This document shows positions 18,196-26,511 of a stretch of 64,000 bases of DNA, in pieces. Positions within the stretch are counted from its first letter, which is position 1. Each line of letters starts with the position of its first letter. This DNA is from an uncultured Gemmatimonadales bacterium (GTDB lineage Bacteria > Gemmatimonadota > Gemmatimonadetes > Longimicrobiales > Gaopeijiaceae). The stretch is taken from positions 124,001-188,000 of the forward strand of contig CALFPJ010000015.1 of NCBI GenBank assembly GCA_937919655.1, in the 5' to 3' direction. The notes below the pieces were generated by a model, which ran no database searches, was not told the DNA's origin, and was given only the letters and a program-made list of their open reading frames with translations. The translations under genes and the position numbers were made by a program.

Positions 18196-18915
18196 CTACG
18201 GCATCAACCGCGCAGCAATGAGCCCGATCACAACCATCAACCCAATCGGAACCATGGCGGCGCTCGCAAAGCTCCGTCGATTGTCGATCGAATGGGCCCC
18301 CATAGCAATCACAAGCCCTGACCAAATCGACGTCAGATCCATCGCCTTGAAGAAGTTCAAGAGGTAGCCATCCGAAAGGAAGAACATGAAGCTGGCGAAA
18401 TTCAACGTGAGGTTCGGATTCTCCGTGGAGATCCGCAAGGGGGTGATCATCAGGCCGGCGAAGGCAGGGATGATCATCGCGTGCGCAGTGACGGCGAGAT
18501 ACTGCCGGTACTTGCCTTCGTCGCCCATGATGAACGCAAAGATCAACGCATACAGGCCTGCGAAAATGAACGTGAAGACAAAGACCGACAGCCCCGCGGC
18601 GATCGGAGTCACCCATCGCATGACCTCCATCACCGAGTCCGGCATCACCGGAACCTCTCTGCCACTTTGAAGAATGGCTTGGCGCTGCATTTCAACGAAA
18701 ATCTCGGGTGGAATCAGCGCTATCGACGTCACGATCAAAGCCGTGGTCAGGATCAGGGCGGCAGCCCAAACGGGATTCGCCGCCAAATCATCTCCTAGCT
18801 TGCCAGGGCTGAAGAACAGGTCAATGAGTCTCTTGTAAAACGGGGGCGAGAGAGGGGCCTCGTCGGCCGGTTGTTCCTGCGGCATCTCGTTGTTTTTTAC
18901 CGAATCCATCGTCAC
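18196..18915 (-). CDS. Yip1-domain membrane protein
   Basis: Protein of 239 aa with about five transmembrane helices preceded by a short soluble lead (PPFYKRLIDLFFSPGKLGDDLA), which is the typical entry of bacterial Yip1-domain proteins. The conserved function is not known in bacteria. It is the first gene of a minus-strand run that continues with the TRAP permease after 55 nt, so co-transcription is possible. ATG 18909 is an alternative start. Confidence 0.75.
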   Translation of the reverse strand: MTMDSVKNNEMPQEQPADEAPLSPPFYKRLIDLFFSPGKLGDDLAANPVWAAALILTTALIVTSIALIPPEIFVEMQRQAILQSGREVPVMPDSVMEVMRWVTPIAAGLSVFVFTFIFAGLYALIFAFIMGDEGKYRQYLAVTAHAMIIPAFAGLMITPLRISTENPNLTLNFASFMFFLSDGYLLNFFKAMDLTSIWSGLVIAMGAHSIDNRRSFASAAMVPIGLMVVIGLIAARLMP

Positions 18916-19129
18916 CCTTATATGTGTGTTCGAACGGCGGCTCCGGAGAGAACGACCTCACACTCGAACACAGCTGAAATTACGAAGTCAGTGTAGCCTA
19001 CTGGATGACCCAGGGAAATCTTCGTCACGGTACCCTTGGCCGCTCGTGGGCGAGCCTGTATCGTCATGGTCTGTTGATTTCCAGAATTGTCTGGGAACGC
19101 GAAAGTCAGACTGCACTGCCAGGTATCAG

Positions 19130-19738
19130 ATGAGCCTACGGACCAATCCAGACCGGATCCTCGAAAATATCGACCGTTCGAGGAATCGGGACGCCGAGAG
19201 CGCCGCCCTCAATATCGATCGTCAGGCCGAGGGTCGGGAGCTGGAGACGGAGATGCCGGACCTGGATGCCACCACGCCGGAGCGCGCCAAGAGGATCTTC
19301 GCGATCCTGGAGCGCGCCTACACAAGAACGGCGCAACGTGCTGAGTTGGGGCGCCTCGCCTCCCGATTCCAGGCCGTCGGCGACATTCATCACCATCATG
19401 CGCGCGGCGACGTCAGCGTTTCGATTCAATACATGGATCACGAACGCTACGACGACGTGGGCGTCTCGCCTTTTGAGATCCGCCCTTACGAGATCACCGA
19501 CGCGAAGAAAGAGACCAAGACGAGCCGCGCCGATGTGAACGCCCTCAAGGTGCTCCGCAAGCAGCTCCACAGAGGCGTACTGGCAGCGCATCAGAAGCTC
19601 GAGCCCAGGATTCGCGATGCGATCCGCGATCGGGCCGACATGGGACACGTGCAGGTACAGGTCACCGTGGATCTGAGGCCTGCCGAATACAAGGGCCCAT
19701 TAAGGGTGGACATGTCTGAGGGTGATGACCTACCGTAG
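19130..19738 (+). CDS. Uncharacterised acidic/basic mixed protein with HHHH motif
   Basis: I do not recognise this 202-aa protein. The open frame extends upstream to 18890, but that part overlaps the divergent promoter area, so I use the ATG at 19130. It has no signal peptide or membrane segment. The N-terminal half is highly charged and probably helical (PERAKRIFAILERAYTRTAQ); the middle has four consecutive histidines (IHHHHARGD) and a tail with alternating hydrophobic residues (HVQVQVTVDL) suggests beta strands. A 58-residue membrane protein follows after 56 nt and may belong to the same unit. Confidence 0.6.
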   Translation: MSLRTNPDRILENIDRSRNRDAESAALNIDRQAEGRELETEMPDLDATTPERAKRIFAILERAYTRTAQRAELGRLASRFQAVGDIHHHHARGDVSVSIQYMDHERYDDVGVSPFEIRPYEITDAKKETKTSRADVNALKVLRKQLHRGVLAAHQKLEPRIRDAIRDRADMGHVQVQVTVDLRPAEYKGPLRVDMSEGDDLP

Positions 19739-19794
19739 CTAGATCGAAGATCGACTCACATCGATCGAAAATCCCTCTCGATTGGTAGTCTTCC

Positions 19795-19971
19795 ATGTCC
19801 TCCCGGGTGGATGGGAAAGGCGTCGCCTGGGCCCTGTTCTTCGTCGTGGTCCTGCTGGCCCTATTTGACGTTCTGAGCCAAGAGTCTGTCATTGCGGACT
19901 TCTTTGCGGGCCCCCAGGCGGCCGAACAAGGGCGCATTGAGCGCGCGGTAAAGAGGGCGATGGACCGCTGA
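19795..19971 (+). CDS. Small single-pass membrane protein (58 aa)
   Basis: An ATG at 19795 opens 58 codons to a TGA at 19969-19971. The product has a short basic N-terminus, one clear transmembrane segment (VAWALFFVVVLLALFDVL) and a charged C-terminal helix rich in Arg, Glu and Ala. It sits between the unknown 202-aa protein and the phosphatase-superfamily gene, with 19 nt to the latter. Codon use (G/C at third positions) fits a real gene. Function unknown. Confidence 0.6.
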   Translation: MSSRVDGKGVAWALFFVVVLLALFDVLSQESVIADFFAGPQAAEQGRIERAVKRAMDR

Positions 19972-19990
19972 CGGTTCGCTGACCCCCACC

Positions 19991-20917
19991 ATGACCGTAC
20001 CTGGCCGCGTCGTGCTCATATTCTTGGATGGGGTCGGGATTGGCCTTCCGGACCCAACGGTCAATCCCTTCCGACAGGCCCAGGAGATCGGCCTGACGCC
20101 GACGCTCCGGAATGTCCTGGATGGAGAGATCCCCACGCTTGAGCGCCCCCTCATCCGCGCAGAACACGCGAGCACTTTTGCCCTGGACGCCCTCCTCGAC
20201 ACCGAAGGCACGCCTCAAAGCGGTACTGGTCAGGTGGCGCTTCTAACCGGCGAGAGCGCTGCACAGATTCACGGGGCCCATTTCGGGCCCTGGACGCCGA
20301 CCGCACTCAGGCCGCTCGTGGAAGAACGGAGTGTGCTCAAGCGGGCTCAAGCGGCCGATCGTACGGTGGCATTCGCGAATGCGTACCCTCGCGGATGGCC
20401 CGGGCCCCGCGGTAGCCGCCGTGTCGCTGGGCCACCGCTGGCGGCTCGCGGTGCGGGCCTTCTAGACCGTCACGAAGAAGCCCTCGGTAGCGGACTCGCG
20501 GTGTCCAGCGAGATCGTGAACGACGGCTGGAGGAAGCACCTGGGACACGACTGGCTCCCCGAGATCACCCCACATGAGGCGGGCGCGAATCTGGCGCAGA
20601 TCGTATCCACAGTCGATTTGACCCTTTACGCCCACTACACCACCGACACCGTGGGACACAGCGGCTCGATGCCTGAAGCCTTGGTCGCTTTGGAGCGCGT
20701 GGACGCCTTCCTGGGTGGTCTCCTTGCGACGCTAGACGCGGACACCACCGTGCTGGTCGCGAGTGACCACGGAAACATCGAGGACGTCAGGGTGGGGCAC
20801 ACCACGAACCCCGCACTGGGCTTGGCGGTAGGGCCGGGAGCGGCGAGCGCCGCCGAGTTGACCGACCTCAGGCAGGTGACCCCGTTCGTGTTGCGGCTGC
20901 TCGGGGTCGCGGAGTAG
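19991..20917 (+). CDS. Alkaline-phosphatase-superfamily metalloenzyme (PGM-like)
   Basis: Metalloenzyme superfamily protein (308 aa) related to cofactor-independent phosphoglycerate mutase and phosphopentomutase. Metal and catalytic motifs are visible: LIFLDGVGIG near the N-terminus (Asp), TPQSGTGQVALLTG (Ser/Thr nucleophile region), LYAHYTTDTVGHSG (Asp and His) and VASDHGNIEDVRVGHTTNPA (Asp, His, His). It is much shorter than phosphoglycerate mutase (about 510 aa) and lacks the inserted transferase domain, so a phosphatase or phosphodiesterase activity is more likely than a mutase. No signal peptide. Follows the small membrane protein gene by 19 nt and precedes the GspE-like gene by 51 nt. 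Confidence 0.8.
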   Translation: MTVPGRVVLIFLDGVGIGLPDPTVNPFRQAQEIGLTPTLRNVLDGEIPTLERPLIRAEHASTFALDALLDTEGTPQSGTGQVALLTGESAAQIHGAHFGPWTPTALRPLVEERSVLKRAQAADRTVAFANAYPRGWPGPRGSRRVAGPPLAARGAGLLDRHEEALGSGLAVSSEIVNDGWRKHLGHDWLPEITPHEAGANLAQIVSTVDLTLYAHYTTDTVGHSGSMPEALVALERVDAFLGGLLATLDADTTVLVASDHGNIEDVRVGHTTNPALGLAVGPGAASAAELTDLRQVTPFVLRLLGVAE

Positions 20918-20968
20918 CTCGACAGCCTATCTGGCCATGCTTCAGCCCCGACCGCGGGTGCAGACTTA

Positions 20969-22732
20969 GTGGTGGCCACTCGACCCAGGATTCTCGGACA
21001 GCTGCTGATAAACAGCGGCAAGGTAGGTGAGCCCGCGCTCGCCGAAGCGCTCCGCGCGCAGGCCACCACGGGCATCCGCATTGGCGAGACCCTGGTACGC
21101 GCTGGTGCGGTCTGCTCGGAAGATGTCGCGGAGGCACTCGCCACCCAACTCGGACTCGAGTGGGTCCCAGCGCCCTTGGCGCCCACGCGCGAAGCGCTGC
21201 GCATGGTTCAGCCGGAGTTGGCACGCACGCATTCGGTGATTCCCCTGGATGTCACGCCACGGGTACTGCGGCTGGCCATGTCCGACCCGCTCAATCTGGG
21301 TGCCGTGGACGATTTGCGCTTCCAGGCCGGGCGCCGCATCGACGCCGTGGTTTCGACTCCGCAGGCCATCCAGGAAGCGCTCGATCTTCATTACCGGGAA
21401 GACCTCCATCAGCTGCTCGAAGCGCTCCCGTTGGAGCTCCAGGAATCCGGGCCGACGTCCGAGACCACGCTCGAGCGAGCAACCCGTGCAGCACCCGTCG
21501 TCCGACTGGTGAACAGTTTGATCCATACCGCGATCGACGAAGGAGCGAGCGACATCCACGTCGAAGAGACAGGGTCGGACGTTCGCGTGCGTTACCGCGT
21601 GGACGGTATTCTCCGTCAAGCGCACGACCTGCCCTCAGGCGTTCGTCGGGCTGTGCTCTCTCGTCTCAAGGTCATGGCCGGCCTCGACATCGCTGTGCGT
21701 CGCAGAGCACAGGACGGTAGCATCGCCCTCGAGCGTGCTGGCAGGAGCCTGACCCTGCGCCTGAGTACGCTCCCCGTGAACGGAGGCGAGAAGGCAGTAT
21801 TGAGAATTCTCGATTCAGACTCGGCCCCGCCAAGTCTGGAAGCGCTAGGGCTGGCCGCGGAGGACCTCCACTCGGTCCGACGCCTGCTCATTCGGGGAGA
21901 GGGTGTGATTCTGATCGCGGGCCCCACCGGGAGTGGAAAGAGTACCACTATCTTCGCGGCACTCTCTGAGCTGGATCGTGACACGCAGAACATCGTTACC
22001 CTGGAAGACCCAGTGGAGTACCGTCTGCCCGGGGCGAATCAGGTGCAGGTAGACCGGCGCGCCGGACTCGGCTTCGCCGACGCGCTGCGATCCGTGCTCC
22101 GCCAGGATCCAGACGTCGTCATGGTGGGAGAAATTCGAGACCGGGAAACTGCGGAGATCGCCATGGCGGCTGCAATCACCGGGCACCTAGTCCTGTCGAC
22201 GATTCATACGACGGATGCACCCGGCGCCGTGACGCGCCTCATAAACATGGGCGTACCGTCTTTTCTGGTCGCGGGCGGGCTCTCCGGCGTCGTCGCGCAA
22301 CGCCTAGTGCGCCGGACCTGCACCAAGTGCAGAGGGGTCGGCTGCGGATCCTGCCGGGACGGACACAAAGGCCGGACAGGCGTATTCCAAACGATGACGC
22401 TCACCGACCCGATAAGAGATTCGATCTCCCGCAACGAACCGACCGCTAGGCTGAGGCATCTCGCCGCAGAAGGGGGGATGCGCTCCATGGCCGAGGACGC
22501 TCGCAGGGCCCTCGCGGCCGGCCTGACCACGCCTCACGAAATCACCCGACTCCTGAGCGCCGCCGCGATCACCGCACGCCCATGTGGCAGTTGTGCTGGC
22601 CCAGTCCCATTTGGCGCCATGGGCTGTCCCGCGTGCGGACATCAACACACACGCGTGTGCACATGTGGGGGCACGCTCGAACGCGGATGGAGGTACTGTC
22701 CGTGGTGCGTGCGGCCGGCGTTGGCTTCGTGA
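20969..22732 (+). CDS. GspE/PilB-family secretion ATPase with extra C-terminal zinc ribbons
   Basis: ATPase that powers type II secretion or type IV pilus assembly. In order: an MshEN (GspE N-terminal) domain (about residues 1-150), a DIHVEE motif, Walker A GPTGSGKST (318-326), the Asp box VTLEDPVEYR, Walker B DPDVVMVGEIRD, His box GHLVLSTIHTTDA, and the family tetracysteine finger Cys451, 454, 459 and 462. Unusually, the protein continues with two more zinc ribbons: Cys539/542/553/556 and Cys564/566/577/580. GTG start. No other pilus or secretion gene is in the window, so partners must be elsewhere. Length 587 aa. Confidence 0.9.
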   Translation: MVATRPRILGQLLINSGKVGEPALAEALRAQATTGIRIGETLVRAGAVCSEDVAEALATQLGLEWVPAPLAPTREALRMVQPELARTHSVIPLDVTPRVLRLAMSDPLNLGAVDDLRFQAGRRIDAVVSTPQAIQEALDLHYREDLHQLLEALPLELQESGPTSETTLERATRAAPVVRLVNSLIHTAIDEGASDIHVEETGSDVRVRYRVDGILRQAHDLPSGVRRAVLSRLKVMAGLDIAVRRRAQDGSIALERAGRSLTLRLSTLPVNGGEKAVLRILDSDSAPPSLEALGLAAEDLHSVRRLLIRGEGVILIAGPTGSGKSTTIFAALSELDRDTQNIVTLEDPVEYRLPGANQVQVDRRAGLGFADALRSVLRQDPDVVMVGEIRDRETAEIAMAAAITGHLVLSTIHTTDAPGAVTRLINMGVPSFLVAGGLSGVVAQRLVRRTCTKCRGVGCGSCRDGHKGRTGVFQTMTLTDPIRDSISRNEPTARLRHLAAEGGMRSMAEDARRALAAGLTTPHEITRLLSAAAITARPCGSCAGPVPFGAMGCPACGHQHTRVCTCGGTLERGWRYCPWCVRPALAS

Positions 22733-22821
22733 TGTACGCGGCGGTTCCGTCGCTCCGTCACATCGACGGTGGCGGGCCACCTTCCGGCCTAGGCCGTATC
22801 GGCACCGGAATCAGCTCGGGT

Positions 22822-23256
22822 CTAGCGGCCCAGAACCTTGTGGACGACGGGCATAAGCTCACTGAAGTCACCCGATTTTTCTTTGAACTCATTGGCACCG
22901 AGCGAAAAGCATCTCTCGGCAACGTCCGCAGCACTTTGGGAGGTAAACACCACAACTGGAATCTTGGCGAAACGAGGCTGTCTATTGTACCACTCAAGGA
23001 AGCCACACCCACCAATGCCTGGCATGCCGATATCGAGCACGATGACATCCGGCATCTTCGCTCTTCCGTAGTCCGCATCGGGCCAAGAGCCTTGGAGATA
23101 GGACATGGCTTCCTCCGCACTCCGTGTTACGCTGATATGTACGTGCCCATCGCAGCCAGAGAAGACCGCCTCCATGAGCATCACATGGTTCGGGTCATCC
23201 TCCACAATCAGCAGCCAGTAGCTCTTCGCAGCGTCAGACAAGTCCCCCTCCGTCAC
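22822..23256 (-). CDS. Single-domain response regulator (CheY/Rcp1-like)
   Basis: Stand-alone receiver domain of 144 aa. Acidic pocket VEDD (residues 18-21), phospho-acceptor Asp75 in VIVLDIGMPG, switch Ser/Thr in VFTSQ and a lysine in EFKEK near residue 127. A stretch of about 10 residues between helix 2 and strand 3 (PDADYGRAK) is typical of Rcp1-like regulators, which pass phosphate to or from phytochrome-like or PAS histidine kinases. No kinase gene is near. GTG start with a purine-rich lead. It converges on the GspE-like gene. Confidence 0.88.
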   Translation of the reverse strand: MTEGDLSDAAKSYWLLIVEDDPNHVMLMEAVFSGCDGHVHISVTRSAEEAMSYLQGSWPDADYGRAKMPDVIVLDIGMPGIGGCGFLEWYNRQPRFAKIPVVVFTSQSAADVAERCFSLGANEFKEKSGDFSELMPVVHKVLGR

Positions 23257-23346
23257 GGTTCCTGATGCCTGAATATCGTAGCTGGATCGGCCGACGTCAC
23301 TCTCAATTGGGTCCGTGCGATATACCCACTCAGGTTGAACGCCGCC

Positions 23347-24450
23347 CTACCGGAACTCGGCCTCCCGCACGGTAAGGCCCTGAATGCGGTCCAGGTCCAA
23401 TTCGATCCCTAGACCCACACCGGTCGGCACCTGCATTACCCCGTCGCTAACCACGAACTCCGGCGTCACGATATCCTGGTCCCAGTAACGCTGGCTCGCG
23501 GAGATGTCGCCCGGCAGGGTGAAGCCTGGCAACGACGCCAGCGCGAGGTTGTGCGCGCGTCCCACGCCTGACTCTAGCATGCCACCGCACCATACCGGCA
23601 GTCCCGCTGCCACCATGGTGTCATGAATTCGCGAGCTCACACCCAGCCCGCCTACTCGGCCCGGCTTGATATTCACGATGCGACCACTCCCCAGCTTAAG
23701 CGCCAATGCCAGGTCGCCCTCAGACTTGATGGACTCGTCCAAGCACACCGGGGTCGCGATTTGCTCCTGCAATCTGGAGTGATCTAAGAGGTCGTCGTAA
23801 CCCAACGGCTGTTCGATCATCATCAAGTCGAGAGCGTCCAACTCGGCCAGGCGCGGGGCGTCAGCCAAGGTGTAGGCAGAATTCGCGTCCGCCATGAAGA
23901 GCGTGTCCGGGAACCGCTCCCGAAGCCCGGCCAGCATCTCGATGTCTCGACCCGGCTTGATCTTGATCTTTACGCGCGCATACCCTTGATCGATGTAGCC
24001 CTGCACCTGCTCGTGGAGCTCTGCGTCCGTCGGCTTGAGGCCCACGCTCACGCCAACCGGAACGACGTCGCGCACCCCGCCCAACTTCTTGGAAAGCGAC
24101 ACACCATCGGCACGGGCGGCGAGGTCCCAGCCCGCCATCTCGACGCAGGCCTTGGCCATTCCATGGCCTCGAATCCACGAGACTGGTGCCAGAATGTCTT
24201 CTGGTCCGTCGACTTCCCTACCCACGATTCCCGGGAGAATGAAGTCGGTGAGGATGTGCCACGCGGTGTCGGTCGTTTCGTAGGCGTAGGAGGGGTCCTG
24301 CGAAGCGACACATTCACTCCAGCCCTCGAGACCCTCCGAGTAGAGCGTCAGCAGGACCATCCTTCGATCTTGCATTCCACCGCTGCTGATTTCGAAGAAC
24401 TCTTTCATGCGCATGGGAAATTCGCGAAGCACAGCACGTTCGATCTTCAT
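23347..24450 (-). CDS. menC: N-succinylamino acid racemase / o-succinylbenzoate synthase (enolase superfamily)
   Basis: Enolase-superfamily enzyme of the OSBS/NSAR branch (367 aa). Catalytic and metal residues are present: KxK at Lys161/Lys163, metal ligands Asp188, Glu213 and Asp238, and the second-side base Lys262 in NIKPGRVGG. These residues cannot tell o-succinylbenzoate synthase (menaquinone pathway) from N-succinylamino acid racemase, as many members do both. Context argues for the racemase: a GNAT and an M20 hydrolase gene lie directly upstream in the same operon, as in the known D-to-L amino acid conversion route of Geobacillus kaustophilus, and no other men gene is in the window. Last gene of the operon, 36 nt after the GNAT stop. 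Confidence 0.85.
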   Translation of the reverse strand: MKIERAVLREFPMRMKEFFEISSGGMQDRRMVLLTLYSEGLEGWSECVASQDPSYAYETTDTAWHILTDFILPGIVGREVDGPEDILAPVSWIRGHGMAKACVEMAGWDLAARADGVSLSKKLGGVRDVVPVGVSVGLKPTDAELHEQVQGYIDQGYARVKIKIKPGRDIEMLAGLRERFPDTLFMADANSAYTLADAPRLAELDALDLMMIEQPLGYDDLLDHSRLQEQIATPVCLDESIKSEGDLALALKLGSGRIVNIKPGRVGGLGVSSRIHDTMVAAGLPVWCGGMLESGVGRAHNLALASLPGFTLPGDISASQRYWDQDIVTPEFVVSDGVMQVPTGVGLGIELDLDRIQGLTVREAEFR

Positions 24451-24486
24451 GGATGCTCGTTCAAGTAGGGGCGGATCGCGCGCACA

Positions 24487-25332
24487 TCACTGCGCGATCT
24501 TAGCCAGTAGGTAGTCAGAGGATCGGTCTCCCCGCACAAGTTCCCGCACCTCGTAACCATCACGTAGGTAGTGGGCAAAGACCGGACGGGTCGCCATCCG
24601 CCACTCCATCGCCAATTCCATGGAGTGATTCATAATTGTCACGATATCGGTCGGGATCGCCACGCGCAGCCGGTCGGCGGTCAGGCTCAGGTTGGCTTCA
24701 CCGGGTCGCGGCTCACCAGAGTCTGTCCGCACACCCAGGGCGAAGGGGGTGTCACCCGCCTCCTCAGCGGTGACCATCGCGTCTACCCGAGCCAGCCGGG
24801 CCTCCACCCGCTCAGACTTGAGCTGCCACAGAGCGATGAAGCGATCGGTCCCGATGCCCAGGTGGAGCGGAGAGTCCGTCTGCCCATACATATCCTGAAC
24901 ATATTCGTGGACCACGATGCCGAGCTTGGAAAAATTGAGATAGGCATTCCGGGACTGCAGCGGGTCGAAGGTCCAATGCATTCGCTCGACGCCCAAAGCG
25001 AGCACCTGCTCGCGCTGATACGCCTTGAGCATTCTTCCCAGGCCGCCATCCCGGGCCTCTTTTCGCACCGCGAGCATGTCGGACCAATGGACCAACTGGC
25101 CCCCGCGTAGTCCGGTCATGCCGAAGACGAACCCAACAAGACCCCCGCTGGGGTCGTACGCCCCGGCAGACACACCACCCAGAATCTGAGAAACCTTGAG
25201 GATGGCCGTTGGAACACGCTCGGAGAACCCATGCCCCCACGTTTCCTCCTGCAACGCCACACAGGCACGAAACTCGTCGACTGAAGAAAACGGTCGAATC
25301 GTGTAATCGCCTTGATGGCTCACGCCTGTCAT
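24487..25332 (-). CDS. GNAT acyltransferase, probable amino-acid N-succinyltransferase
   Basis: GNAT-fold protein of 281 aa. The N-terminal half has the acyl-CoA loop (Arg-Asp-Gly-Gly-Leu-Gly, in EARDGGLGRMLK) and the SDMLAVRKEA strand before it; the C-terminal part is a second, less conserved half. Proteins of this type are encoded beside NSAR-type racemases, and in Geobacillus kaustophilus the neighbouring GNAT enzyme succinylates D-amino acids from succinyl-CoA. I infer the same role here; the sequence itself shows only the GNAT fold. Its ATG overlaps the M20 stop as TAATG, so translation is coupled. RBS-like GGAG before the start is not obvious, in line with coupling. Confidence 0.8.
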   Translation of the reverse strand: MTGVSHQGDYTIRPFSSVDEFRACVALQEETWGHGFSERVPTAILKVSQILGGVSAGAYDPSGGLVGFVFGMTGLRGGQLVHWSDMLAVRKEARDGGLGRMLKAYQREQVLALGVERMHWTFDPLQSRNAYLNFSKLGIVVHEYVQDMYGQTDSPLHLGIGTDRFIALWQLKSERVEARLARVDAMVTAEEAGDTPFALGVRTDSGEPRPGEANLSLTADRLRVAIPTDIVTIMNHSMELAMEWRMATRPVFAHYLRDGYEVRELVRGDRSSDYLLAKIAQ

Positions 25333-26501
25333 TAGGCTTCGTCACCTGGAGTCATGAGGAGTTCAGCCACCAGCGCCGCCCGTTCGGGCATCCGAGCCGC
25401 GACAACGTGCTCGTGACGCGCGTGGGCTCCATCTCCAACAGCGCCCAGCCCATCGAGTGTGGCCGTAAATTGACTGGTGGTGTTGCCATCTGAGCCTCCA
25501 CCCGAGATCTGTTCTCCCAACGGAATGCCCAACCGCTCAGCGGCACCCTGCGCAGCATGCCAAAGCGCCCGATTGCGAGGCGTGCGCTCGAGAGGCGGTA
25601 CCTCCACGCCGCCGGACACCGAAATGGATGTGCCCGGCACAGTGGCCTCTAGTCCTCGGATGATACCATCGATCCACTTACCGTCCGCGACGGTCATGAT
25701 CCGCACGTCGACCACGGCTTCGGCCGCAGCGGCGATCACGTTGGCGCGCGTTCCACCGTGTATCACGCCGACGTTCACGGTGAGTCCTCGTTCATGATCG
25801 GTGAGCGCGTGCAGCCGCTGAATGACATGACTGAGTTCTTGAATCGCCGAGGCTCCACCGGTCGGGTCCAGCCCTGAGTGAGCGGCCTTGCCGTTTACGG
25901 TCACCACGTAGCGACCCACACCCTTCCGAGCCGTTTTGAGATCGCCGGCCGGCCCGAGAGATGGCTCGAGCACGAACGTGCGGTCCACATGGCGCGCGAC
26001 GAGCGCGACGTAACGCTGGGATTCAGGGCTGCCCGTTTCCTCGTCCGAGTTGATGAACCACACCGGAGTCAGCGGGGGCTCATGACCGAGGTCTCGCAGC
26101 GCCCGCAGAGCGAAGATCCCTTGTACGAGTCCGGCCTTCATGTCGAAGGTGCCGGGCCCGCGCACGATGCCATCCTCATGCACGACAGGCATCGACTGAG
26201 TGGTTCCGAGGGGCCACACAGTATCGCAATGGCCAATCAAGAGCTGCGCCGGTCGGCCGCGCACGCGCGTCCGAGCCTTGGCGAACAGGAACCCACCCGT
26301 CTCATGCCCCCGTCTGTGGCTCACGCCGAAGCCCAACTCCTCAAGCGCATCCGTGAGTTGCCGTTGAACCGCAGCTTGCGAGGCAACGACATCGGTAGGC
26401 GACTCAAGTCGAGATAATGCGAGGAGCATTTCGACCATTTCGTCGCGCTGCGCCGAGAGGTGCTCCATGACCGCGGCAGCGCGCTCGGACCCTTTGCTCA
26501 A
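25332..26501 (-). CDS. M20 family amidohydrolase/peptidase (CPG2-like), probable N-succinyl-L-amino acid hydrolase
   Basis: M20 zinc hydrolase (389 aa) of the carboxypeptidase G2 type. Metal and catalytic motifs: LIGHCDTVWP (His, Asp), GPGTFDMKAG (Asp ligand), SDEETGSPES (catalytic Glu pair), VLEPSLG (Glu), and GGGSDGNTTS near the C-terminus; the dimerisation lid lies around GKAAHSG. No signal peptide, so it is cytoplasmic. In the racemase operon of Geobacillus such an enzyme removes the succinyl group from the L-product. Here it sits between glcF (10 nt gap) and the GNAT gene (TAATG overlap). The de-succinylation step is inferred from context. Confidence 0.85.
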   Translation of the reverse strand: MSKGSERAAAVMEHLSAQRDEMVEMLLALSRLESPTDVVASQAAVQRQLTDALEELGFGVSHRRGHETGGFLFAKARTRVRGRPAQLLIGHCDTVWPLGTTQSMPVVHEDGIVRGPGTFDMKAGLVQGIFALRALRDLGHEPPLTPVWFINSDEETGSPESQRYVALVARHVDRTFVLEPSLGPAGDLKTARKGVGRYVVTVNGKAAHSGLDPTGGASAIQELSHVIQRLHALTDHERGLTVNVGVIHGGTRANVIAAAAEAVVDVRIMTVADGKWIDGIIRGLEATVPGTSISVSGGVEVPPLERTPRNRALWHAAQGAAERLGIPLGEQISGGGSDGNTTSQFTATLDGLGAVGDGAHARHEHVVAARMPERAALVAELLMTPGDEA

Positions 26502-26511
26502 CCTGCCCCCC

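Noticed and set aside
23347..24450. menC taken as evidence of a menaquinone gene cluster
   Set aside because: No other men gene adjoins, and the GNAT/M20 neighbours point to the racemase role instead.
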